Origin: CAZYPB01 sp964649265
Lineage (GTDB): Archaea > Micrarchaeota > Micrarchaeia > Burarchaeales > JAKAKT01
Assembly: GCA_964649265.1 (NCBI GenBank)
Contig: CAZYPB010000024.1
Location: 1-14,883 of the forward strand
DNA length: 14,883 nucleotides
Reading direction: 5' to 3'
The position numbers and the translations under genes are program-made. Below the pieces are notes generated by a model. That model was not told where the DNA came from and searched no databases. It saw only the letters and a program-made list of their open reading frames with translations. This document shows, one piece after another, positions 7,961 to 14,400 of this stretch (its first letter is position 1; each line of letters begins with the position of its first letter).

Positions 7961-7970
7961 CATATAAAAA
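7961..7970 (-). promoter_or_regulatory. TATA box for the four-cysteine pilin, with a T-run at the end of the machine operon
   Basis: The minus strand reads TTTTTATATG here, centred about 26 bases before the ATG at 7939. The same T-run lies 15 bases after the stop of TadC-like protein 2, so it could also help end the upstream transcript, since archaeal termination uses T-rich tracts. Both roles are inferred from position and composition. Confidence 0.6.
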
Positions 7971-7984
7971 CTTTAGCCTGAGCC

Positions 7985-8956
7985 TTATTTAGTAAATATA
8001 TCGAGCACTGCTATTATAATTAGGAAAACAGATATTCCAGAGATTGCGAACATTGGAATGTATTTCACCCCGTTTTTCTTTGAACCGGTCTGTATTACAG
8101 ATACTATGAAAGAGCCTATTACAGAGGTTATTATTATTGCTGCAAATGAGAACCAGAAGAAATCTGAGGGTGAGATACCTGGAGAAGTAGGTACAAGGAA
8201 TCCTATCTGTGCAGGCGGAGCTCCTTCCATCTGATCCCATATCTTCTGAAGCACACTTATCAGTTTGTATGAAACAGAGTATAGGAACGGTGCTCCTATT
8301 ATGGATGCGAATGTTATGAATATCACATACATGAGCATACTCGCACTAATTTCTTTTCTTAGTAGTTGAAGCCCGCGAATGTCATCGGATGTGTCCTCAA
8401 GTATTCCTGCCATCTCTCCGCCCGAGGATATGCCGTGATTTATCAGATTTATTGAACGCCTGAGTAAGTGAGAATTGAAACGGTCGCTCAGTTTGTTCAG
8501 GGTCTCTAAAAGAGATTCCCCGCCATATGTTCTCTTTGCAACGAGCTCTATTTCCTGCGAAAGGAGTCCGAATTCTGGCCTTGCAGCAAACCAGAGTGCC
8601 TGATCAACTGCCATTCCTGCCTTAACATTAGATGCAGCTATCTGAAGGAAGTCTGGAAGAACTGTTTCAATCTGATTCTTCCTTGATTCTATCCTTAGAA
8701 CAACAAATAGGTAAGAGAGAAGGAGAACTCCGATCATTGTAGACAATGCAAGAAGAGCTGATGCATAGTGTGGGAAACGCATGGACGACATCACTGCAGT
8801 TGATATAAATCCGGTTGAGACACACAGAAGAATTGTCAACCCGGCAAAGGACTCTGGCTCGGCATCTATGCCTGCCATTTTAAGCGTGCTCTTGATGGTT
8901 CTGAGTGTTTTCCTTGGAAGGAACCTTCCGAGTATATCATACATCTTATCTTTCAT
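7985..8956 (-). CDS. TadC-like (GspF/T2SSF-family) pilus platform membrane protein 2
   Basis: A 323-aa membrane protein of the archaeal FlaJ/TadC group, the inner-membrane platform that the ATPase drives. Predicted membrane segments lie near residues 38-57, 65-88, 205-232, 266-289 and 299-320. The cytoplasmic T2SSF helical bundle spans about 96-200, starting with LPDFLQIAASNVKAGM and including a Gly-Gly turn at 179-180 before a helical LRKEIS segment at 199-204. The start overlaps the upstream stop as ATGA and has GAGGT about 8 bases upstream. It is the last gene of the machine operon. It is longer at the C-terminus than its partner by one or more extra membrane helices, fitting a non-identical pair. 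Confidence 0.92.
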   Translation of the reverse strand: MKDKMYDILGRFLPRKTLRTIKSTLKMAGIDAEPESFAGLTILLCVSTGFISTAVMSSMRFPHYASALLALSTMIGVLLLSYLFVVLRIESRKNQIETVLPDFLQIAASNVKAGMAVDQALWFAARPEFGLLSQEIELVAKRTYGGESLLETLNKLSDRFNSHLLRRSINLINHGISSGGEMAGILEDTSDDIRGLQLLRKEISASMLMYVIFITFASIIGAPFLYSVSYKLISVLQKIWDQMEGAPPAQIGFLVPTSPGISPSDFFWFSFAAIIITSVIGSFIVSVIQTGSKKNGVKYIPMFAISGISVFLIIIAVLDIFTK

Positions 8957-9804
8957 GCATACAACCTCGGTCTTGCTGACTCAACCATTGTAAGGAATAT
9001 ATATTGCAATAATGCCTGGATCACAAGTGCAAGCAGGAGGATATCAGTACCTATACTTATACTAACAAATGATAGAACTATTATTGTAAGGACAACCCCT
9101 AGAGATGGCAGTATTACTCCAACTATCATATAGAACATTGCAAGTGGATTCAGTTTCTGCCCGTATGCTTTAAGTTCTATTTCCTGTTCTCTGCTCACCT
9201 GATCAAGTATCCCTTCAAAAGCTACTGTTACATCTGAACCTGATCGGACTGAGTTTGCAAGTTGACTCACTATCCGACTAAAGGATTTGGATGGGTTCTT
9301 CTCAGATATCTCTCTCATCGCAATATCTACTGAAATACCTATTGTTGTTTTTTCAACTATCTTTGAGAATTCCTTGCTTACTTCCCCATATCCTTTTGTG
9401 ACACTTAGTATTGAATCAAATAAAGGTATGCCAGAACGGAGTTCTATTAGAATCTGCCTGCCCGCAAAAACAATGTCCATATCTAAGTCTCTTTTCCTTT
9501 TCATCATCCTAACTTCTGGGAGTTTCATTGCATACAGAAATGTGGAAACGAAAAGGAGCGGTATAACTGGAATAAGTAGGACTGGAGATATGGGGACTGC
9601 CGTGAACATAAGGTAAAGGAGAACTGAGAATATAATTGAGAGAAGTAATGCCGATGATAGTGATTTGACTACAAAATCCTTTGGAGAGATTTCCATGTTT
9701 GCAAGAACAAGGTCCCGTTTCAATGTCGGAAATCTGCTTGCAAGATTAGAAAGAAGTGCCTGCAATATTTCGGGCTGTCTGCTCTTCTTGTTTTTTTGTT
9801 TCAT
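8953..9804 (-). CDS. TadC-like (GspF/T2SSF-family) pilus platform membrane protein 1
   Basis: A 283-aa membrane protein homologous to pilus and archaellum platform proteins (TadC/FlaJ). A basic N-terminus precedes membrane segments near 47-69 and 71-93. The cytoplasmic bundle runs from about 105 to 215 and includes GRQILIELRSGIPLFD, and further membrane segments lie near 221-248 and 254-274. The ATG overlaps the stop of the KP-rich gene (ATGA) and is preceded by a strong GAGGTGA only 3 bases away, consistent with translational coupling. Two adjacent TadC-like genes, as here, are typical of Tad systems (TadB/TadC). The pair probably forms a heteromeric platform bound by the ATPase encoded two genes upstream. 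Confidence 0.92.
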   Translation of the reverse strand: MKQKNKKSRQPEILQALLSNLASRFPTLKRDLVLANMEISPKDFVVKSLSSALLLSIIFSVLLYLMFTAVPISPVLLIPVIPLLFVSTFLYAMKLPEVRMMKRKRDLDMDIVFAGRQILIELRSGIPLFDSILSVTKGYGEVSKEFSKIVEKTTIGISVDIAMREISEKNPSKSFSRIVSQLANSVRSGSDVTVAFEGILDQVSREQEIELKAYGQKLNPLAMFYMIVGVILPSLGVVLTIIVLSFVSISIGTDILLLALVIQALLQYIFLTMVESARPRLYA

Positions 9805-11003
9805 TTTTCACCTCTCTCCTTGTTCTTTCTATACTCCTTTAGTTTGGATAGAGGATCTTCAGGTGATTTTTTCTTTGCCCTTCTTTCTTTCCATTCCTTT
9901 GCTAGTTTCTCTAATTTCTCTGCATCTAATTCCTCTGGTTTCTTTTTTTCTGTTTTAACGGATTGGATTCTCTTCTTTGTTTCTGCTATCTTATCAAGCA
10001 TGCTAAGCCTTGAGCGGACTTTCTCTGTAACCTCCTTGTCGCCAGGTAGTTCTTGTGGTTTATCTTCTGGCGGTGTTACTGGTTTTAGTTGTTCTGCTGG
10101 TTTTGGTTTTGGATATTCTACTGGTTTTAATTCTTGTTTAACTGCTTCTGGTTGTTTTTCAATTGGTTTTGGTTTTAGTTGTTCTGCTGGTTCTGTTGAT
10201 TCTGGTGTTACTTGTTTTGGTTCTGGTTTGACTTCTTGTTTGATTGGTTTTGGTTCAGTTTTTTCAACCTTCCCACCAATAAACTTCCCAATAACTCCGC
10301 TTAGGAAACCCTTTGGTTTATCTTCTGTTTCCTTAACTTTTGGTTCTTGTTTTGGTTTTTGCTCCGGAGGCTTCTGCTCTTCTGGTTTTTTTATTATTAA
10401 CTTCTGTTTGGGTGGAGTTATACTGACTGGTTTTACTGGTTGTTCTTGTTTGATTGGTTCTGGCGTTACTTGTTTTAGCCCCGGTTGTTCTACTGGTTTT
10501 AATTCTGGTTGTTTTTCAATTGGTTTTGGTTCTGGTTTAACTTCTACTGGTTTTGGCTGCTCAACTGGTTTTGGTTCTGGTTTTGGTTCAACTTTCTCAA
10601 CTGTTGTTGGTTTAATTTCTTGTTTGATTGGTTTTGGTGTTACTTGTTTTGGTTCAGTTTTTTCAGGTAGTTTTGGTCTCTTTATCTCTACTTTTTTTGG
10701 TTCAGCCTTATGTAAAGAGAATTTAGGAAATCTGGAAGTCTCAGACCCATCAGAATAATTGAGTGCAGAACTTATCTTCTCTATTTTTTTCAGTTCTGCA
10801 AGTGCCTGATTATATGACATGTCTGCATACTCTGGGACAGATATCGAGATTGTTGACTGTTCTCCTTTAGAATGGTTTATTCTGAAATCTTCCTGAGGGA
10901 TGTACCTCTCTTTCTGCTCTAGAGCACGTGCCTTTCTAACCAATTCCATGAAAGAAACATTAAGAGAAAAGTTGTTTAGGTGTGGGGTTTTTTCATCCGC
11001 CAT
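9801..11003 (-). CDS. Lys/Pro-rich low-complexity protein of the pilus operon, function unknown
   Basis: A 400-aa protein between the ATPase and the first TadC gene. Residues 1-95 look folded (FMELVRKARALEQKERYIPQEDF, then a short ISISVP strand). Residues about 100-320 are Lys/Pro/Glu/Gln low complexity with recurring EPKP, PIKQE, PVEQP and KQVTP words, broken by one Gly-rich amphipathic segment (GFLSGVIGKFIGG, 232-244). Residues 325-400 are a highly charged helix. There is no signal peptide or membrane helix, so it should be cytosolic. It starts 4 bases after the ATPase stop (GTGAT upstream) and overlaps the TadC start by 4 bases. I do not recognise a family. A flexible tether or scaffold between the ATPase and the membrane platform is one possibility, by inference only. 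Confidence 0.85.
   Translation of the reverse strand: MADEKTPHLNNFSLNVSFMELVRKARALEQKERYIPQEDFRINHSKGEQSTISISVPEYADMSYNQALAELKKIEKISSALNYSDGSETSRFPKFSLHKAEPKKVEIKRPKLPEKTEPKQVTPKPIKQEIKPTTVEKVEPKPEPKPVEQPKPVEVKPEPKPIEKQPELKPVEQPGLKQVTPEPIKQEQPVKPVSITPPKQKLIIKKPEEQKPPEQKPKQEPKVKETEDKPKGFLSGVIGKFIGGKVEKTEPKPIKQEVKPEPKQVTPESTEPAEQLKPKPIEKQPEAVKQELKPVEYPKPKPAEQLKPVTPPEDKPQELPGDKEVTEKVRSRLSMLDKIAETKKRIQSVKTEKKKPEELDAEKLEKLAKEWKERRAKKKSPEDPLSKLKEYRKNKERGEK
10044..10706 (-). repeat. Degenerate KP/EP-rich coding repeat
   Basis: The coding strand is built from imperfect runs of GAACCAAAACC-like words that encode EPKP, PIKQE and KPVEQP. Longer units recur at protein level: KQVTPKPIKQE (119-129), KQVTPEPIKQE (178-188) and, in reversed order, PKPIKQE then KQVTPE (251-267). 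This suggests growth by slippage or unequal recombination. The repeats make the opposite strand open for over 900 bases, which is not a gene. Confidence 0.75.
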
Positions 11004-11007
11004 AATA

Positions 11008-12510
11008 TCACGATTTCAGTGGAACGTTCTTTCGAACAAATCCCATTATGTATTCGGGGTCTTCATAGTAGAGCCCGGTTATCATACCAACTGTGTTCAC
11101 ATCAATCATGTTATGCTTAACTGCCCATTTGAGTACTGATGCCTTCTCCGCGACATCATTCTTTATTTCCTTTGGAGACATTCCTCCATGTAGAGCCAAT
11201 GTATCTGAAAGTGAGCTCATCTGGTTAATCTCTCTGAGCCTGTCCTTTTTTGGATCCCATCTCTGCAATATGTTAAGCTCTCCGTTTTTGTGAACCTCGG
11301 CGAATTCCAGAGTCCTTCTTATGCCCATTCTCCTGTGTCTGAACTGGACAACTATTGCTGAAAGTGATCCAAGCATGTTAACAGGAATATTCAGTGGGGG
11401 GTTTGTTAACCTTGAGACCGCTTCATCAGAATTATCAGCATGCAGTGTTGCGTAAACAGAATGACCTGTGTGCATAGCCTCGAACAGTACCTCTGCCTCT
11501 TGTTGTCTTCTTATCTCTCCCACAACTATCTTGTCTGGCCTCATGCGCAGGGAGTTAACCATAAGGTCAAGCATTGTTATCTCTCCTTTTCCCTCTGTGT
11601 TCGGCTCCCTTGTGCTTAGGGGTATCCACTGGAGAAATGATGGAAGTGTTAATTCGCGCGTGTCCTCTATGCTGATAACTCTCTGTGTTGGGGGGAAGAA
11701 GCATGATATCGCATTCAGAAAAGAGGTCTTTCCGCTTCCAGTTCCTCCAGCAATTAGAAGTGATAGTTCGTTCTGTACGCACATCCATATCAACGCGCCT
11801 GTTTCGAATCCAAGTGATTTCGATTCGATTAGATTGGGAACTGTCCAGGGGTTCTTTGAGAATTTCCTTATTGTCAACGTATTACCGCAGGAAGATATTG
11901 GGAAAAGTGTTGCATTAACCCTGTTCCCTCCTGGTAAGTGCGCATCCATTAGAGGATCAAGAGTGTTTATTTGCCTGCCTATTCTTCTTCCGATTATTGA
12001 TGCATACTCGTATATTGACTCATCATCTGGCAATGAAACGTTTGTCTTGCACCATTTGTGTCTTTTGTGATAAACCCATACTGGATCTCTTGCTCCGTTT
12101 ATTACTATCTCCTCTAACTCGGGGTCGTACATAAGAGGCTCAAGATCGCCCAATCCCAGGGTATTCTGTATAAGATATGATGACAGCACATTCCTTGTCT
12201 CTGCAGTTATTGTTGGGAAATGCTGTTTGAGGAGTGTCTGCGATTTATCCTCGAATTTCTTTCGAACAAGATCTGCTTTCTTTGGGTCTATTATCTCACT
12301 TACCTCCAGTTTCACCCTTGTTATAAGCTCTCCTTTCAATGTGGTTAACAGTATCCTGGTTCCTTCTCCAAGACCAGGAATTGAGATGTTATAATGCGGC
12401 ACGAACTCCTCCTTCTTTATTATAACTATATCAACAGGCATTCCGCCTGCGTTAAAGGAATAACCATCAATAACCCCTTCTGGGAGGGGATCCTTATCTT
12501 TCTGGGCCAT
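11008..12510 (-). CDS. Type II/IV secretion (FlaI/TadA/VirB11-like) ATPase
   Basis: A 500-aa hexameric-type secretion ATPase that should power pilus assembly at the cytoplasmic face. The family N-terminal domain includes LGDLEPLMYDPELEEIVING. The core has Walker A GGTGSGKT (255-262), the Asp box IEDTREL (281-287), Walker B IVVGEIR (328-334) and the His box GHSVYATLHA (349-358), all intact. The open frame extends to a GTG at 12534, but ATG 12510 is preferred because GGGGTGA lies about 4 bases before it. The gap to the upstream coiled-coil stop is 4 bases. It is the second gene of the machine operon. The C-terminal 100 residues hold a helical tail typical of archaeal members. It is confidently an ATPase of this family; archaellum versus pilus use is settled only by context, which has no archaellum genes. 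Confidence 0.96.
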   Translation of the reverse strand: MAQKDKDPLPEGVIDGYSFNAGGMPVDIVIIKKEEFVPHYNISIPGLGEGTRILLTTLKGELITRVKLEVSEIIDPKKADLVRKKFEDKSQTLLKQHFPTITAETRNVLSSYLIQNTLGLGDLEPLMYDPELEEIVINGARDPVWVYHKRHKWCKTNVSLPDDESIYEYASIIGRRIGRQINTLDPLMDAHLPGGNRVNATLFPISSCGNTLTIRKFSKNPWTVPNLIESKSLGFETGALIWMCVQNELSLLIAGGTGSGKTSFLNAISCFFPPTQRVISIEDTRELTLPSFLQWIPLSTREPNTEGKGEITMLDLMVNSLRMRPDKIVVGEIRRQQEAEVLFEAMHTGHSVYATLHADNSDEAVSRLTNPPLNIPVNMLGSLSAIVVQFRHRRMGIRRTLEFAEVHKNGELNILQRWDPKKDRLREINQMSSLSDTLALHGGMSPKEIKNDVAEKASVLKWAVKHNMIDVNTVGMITGLYYEDPEYIMGFVRKNVPLKS

Positions 12511-12514
12511 GTTC

Positions 12515-12521
12515 TCACCCC
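12515..12521 (-). promoter_or_regulatory. Shine-Dalgarno deciding the ATPase start
   Basis: The minus strand reads GGGGTGA, overlapping the stop of the coiled-coil gene and lying 4 bases before ATG 12510. It supports 12510 over the upstream GTG at 12534, which has no comparable site. Confidence 0.7.
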
Positions 12522-14005
12522 TTATCCTTATCACCGATCATCTTCTCTATCATTTTCCTTAGTTCAAGCCTTCTTTTATCAAATTCTACTTGATCTCTTC
12601 TAACGTCCTCCATCTTCTTGGATAGTTCATCAACCTTCAGATCATCCTTTGGTGATCCTGGTTTGGATCTCTCTATTTTTATTAGTTCAATTTCTTTTGA
12701 TAGAAGTGTAACTTGCTGGAAAAGCTTTCTTCTGAGTTCCTGCATATCCTCTATCCTCTTGCAGACCTGATCGAGTTCCTTCTTTTTCTCTGAAATTCCC
12801 TCGAATGTCTTTGTAAGGGTTCTCATCTCTGAAAGCTGTTTCTCAAGATTCGCCTTTGCCTTCGCTATATCTGACATGGCCTTTGAATCAAGGGAGCTTA
12901 TCTCTTTTAGATCTGTTTTCGTCCTCTGTTTGAGATCTCCTATGTTATTTAGATATTCTTCAACAGGAGTCATCTTTCCTGACTCCATCTTTTTTATCTC
13001 TTTAAATTTCGATTCAAGCTGATCTATTACCCGCAGTACTCCGCCTGCTTTCTCAAGCATCTCTTTGCTCTCGCTGTTTACGCTCTCGTGGAGTTCCTCA
13101 AGAACCTGCCTCTGTTTCTCAAAATCCTCTATTTTGTATTTTGCACTTTCCAGAGTCTTCTGGATTTTTTTCTGTTCCTCTGCCTGTTGGGATATGGTCT
13201 CAAGAGCCTGTATGAGCTCCCTTATCTCTGAGCCTAGGCCCGTAACTCTCTCCTCCATCTTTGAAAGAGAGTTTCTTCTCTGCTTAAGATCCTGGGAGAT
13301 TATATCTAGATTTCTAAGCTGGTCCCTGTGTGTTGAAAGCATCTCGGATATATCCTTTGCTTGTGTTGAAACATGATCAACAAGACTAGTTACCTTCTCT
13401 TTTATCGGTCCAAGTTCCTCAAGCTCTGGTTCTAGTTTCTCAACCCCTGCGTGAATCTCATGTATTTTTTCATGCATCTCCTTTGCCTTCTGTTCATCCT
13501 GAGTTAGGTTCTGGTTAAGTTTCCTGTATTCCTCTTTTGCCTTTTCCATTTTCTCAACGTGAGTGTCGAAAAGTTTATCCTTCTCTTCTTCTATTTCTTT
13601 AAGCGCATCAAGCCTCCTTCTTACCCCGCCTAATTTCGGATCGAGGAGTTCTGTCATTTTCTTGAATTCTTTATCCAGTTTATTGAGCTCATCTTCCCTT
13701 GATTGTAGCTTCCCAAGCATTGTCTCTATGTCTTTTACAAGCTCTGCTTTCTTATCACCCATTCTCTCTGCTCTTCGTTCAATATCTCCTGGTTTTGAGC
13801 CGACCCAAACAATGTATATCTTTGTAAGCTGATAGTCTATTCTTATGAGCCCCTCCTCCTCAAGAACGCGTGACCACTCCTCAACTGATGCTGTTGAAAG
13901 CCCTAGGTTCTTTGCAGCATCCTTGAGCTCGATCTTCCCTGCATCATGAACTAAACGGATGAGATTATCGACGCCTGTGCTTATAAGAAGGTCATCCATC
14001 GCCAT
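12515..14005 (-). CDS. Winged-helix plus long coiled-coil protein, first gene of the pilus machine operon
   Basis: The start is placed at ATG 14005, giving 496 aa. The longer frame from 14062 would begin upstream of the TATA box, which is centred 27 bases before 14005. Residues 1-70 form a winged helix: helix LIRLVHDAGKIELKDAAKNL, recognition helix TASVEEWSRVLEEEGLI, then wing strands RIDYQLTKIYIVW. Residues about 75-490 are almost unbroken heptad coiled coil rich in Glu, Lys and Leu, with a probable break near 330-350 (KMTPVEEYLNN). There is no membrane helix. It is immediately upstream of the pilus ATPase. I know of similar wHTH-coiled-coil genes beside archaeal secretion ATPases but not of an established function. 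A regulator or structural scaffold coupling pili to DNA or chromosome position is speculation. Confidence 0.88.
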   Translation of the reverse strand: MAMDDLLISTGVDNLIRLVHDAGKIELKDAAKNLGLSTASVEEWSRVLEEEGLIRIDYQLTKIYIVWVGSKPGDIERRAERMGDKKAELVKDIETMLGKLQSREDELNKLDKEFKKMTELLDPKLGGVRRRLDALKEIEEEKDKLFDTHVEKMEKAKEEYRKLNQNLTQDEQKAKEMHEKIHEIHAGVEKLEPELEELGPIKEKVTSLVDHVSTQAKDISEMLSTHRDQLRNLDIISQDLKQRRNSLSKMEERVTGLGSEIRELIQALETISQQAEEQKKIQKTLESAKYKIEDFEKQRQVLEELHESVNSESKEMLEKAGGVLRVIDQLESKFKEIKKMESGKMTPVEEYLNNIGDLKQRTKTDLKEISSLDSKAMSDIAKAKANLEKQLSEMRTLTKTFEGISEKKKELDQVCKRIEDMQELRRKLFQQVTLLSKEIELIKIERSKPGSPKDDLKVDELSKKMEDVRRDQVEFDKRRLELRKMIEKMIGDKDKG

Positions 14006-14028
14006 GAGCTTAGATTGGTTTGAGAGTA

Positions 14029-14041
14029 ATATAAATATATA
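14029..14041 (-). promoter_or_regulatory. TATA region for the machine operon
   Basis: The minus strand reads TATATATTTATAT. The TTTATAT core (14029-14035) is centred about 27 bases before ATG 14005, predicting a leaderless transcript and excluding the upstream in-frame ATG at 14062 as the start. Confidence 0.65.
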
Positions 14042-14055
14042 GTTCTTATTGGAGA

Positions 14056-14095
14056 GGAACACTTACTCAATAGTTATAAATATGGGGGACACTTA
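14056..14095 (+). promoter_or_regulatory. Candidate operator: direct repeats GGAACACTTA / GGGACACTTA
   Basis: GGAACACTTA (14056-14065) and GGGACACTTA (14086-14095) match at 9 of 10 bases. They are 30 bases apart, about three helical turns, and flank the plus-strand TATA box on either side. They lie in the 100-base divergent intergenic region between genes encoding winged-helix proteins. A regulator binding both copies would block TBP access. The binding protein is not known. Confidence 0.4.
14074..14082 (+). promoter_or_regulatory. TATA box for the tandem small wHTH genes
   Basis: TTATAAATA is centred at 14078, which is 28 bases before the GTG at 14106 and 31 bases before the adjacent ATG at 14109, so the mRNA should be leaderless or nearly so. 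Confidence 0.65.
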
Positions 14096-14105
14096 ACACA
14101 TTCAG

Positions 14106-14393
14106 GTGATGGAGTTGACAGAGGAACTCGTCGGACTTATACCAAAAAAAGCAAATGTTGATGCTGTGCACAGGTTCAAGGAAGAGCAACAGCTCTATGA
14201 GAAGTTCGGTAAGGATGGAATGTCTCTGTACATGAAGATCGATGGACAGAAGACAATGGCTGAGCTTCTCACTTCAATAGGTATGGAAGAGAGCAAGCTT
14301 CTCGAGATGATAAATGAGATGGAGAGACTGGGCATGGTTAAGGTATTCACTGTTTTCGAATTGGAGGCAGAGGGCGAAAAAGAGAAAGGCTAG
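14106..14393 (+). CDS. Small winged-helix-like protein, tandem paralogue 1
   Basis: A protein of 95 aa from GTG 14106 or 94 aa from ATG 14109; the two are adjacent codons, and TATA spacing slightly favours GTG. Residues 22-85 have the pattern FKEEQQLYEKFGKDG, then YMKIDGQKTMAELL, then ESKLLEMINEMERLGMV. This is like the small helix-turn-helix modules of the form 'IDGkrTv-eLa...G..e..l...i..L...GLv' found in bacterial and archaeal signalling proteins. A short acidic tail (ELEAEGEKEKG) follows. There is no membrane segment. It is divergent from the machine operon and 7 bases upstream of a clear paralogue. DNA-binding or protein-interaction role not settled. Confidence 0.82.
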   Translation: MMELTEELVGLIPKKANVDAVHRFKEEQQLYEKFGKDGMSLYMKIDGQKTMAELLTSIGMEESKLLEMINEMERLGMVKVFTVFELEAEGEKEKG

Positions 14394-14400
14394 TGGTCTT

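Noticed and set aside
10044..10706. Possible CRISPR or tandem DNA repeat array
   Set aside because: The short GGTTTTGGTTCTGG-like repeats are coding, irregularly spaced and in frame, with no unique spacers of constant length.
9796..10758. 320-codon plus-strand frame rich in Gly, Ser, Phe and Cys
   Set aside because: It is the antisense of the KP-rich coding repeat. Lys/Pro/Glu codons give stop-free Phe/Gly/Ser codons on the other strand, and it has no promoter or ribosome site.
11468..12070. 200-codon plus-strand frame opposite the ATPase
   Set aside because: It is antisense to intact Walker A, Walker B and His-box coding, with no recognisable domain.
7985..14005. Archaellum (flagellum) operon
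   Set aside because: ATPase and platform fit, but there is no FlaH-, FlaF-, FlaG- or FlaC/D/E-like gene and the platform is a TadC-type pair.
14006..14062. N-terminal extension MFLSNKNYIFILLSNQ of the coiled-coil protein
   Set aside because: It spans the TATA region and is AT-rich non-coding in character; ATG 14005 fits the promoter.
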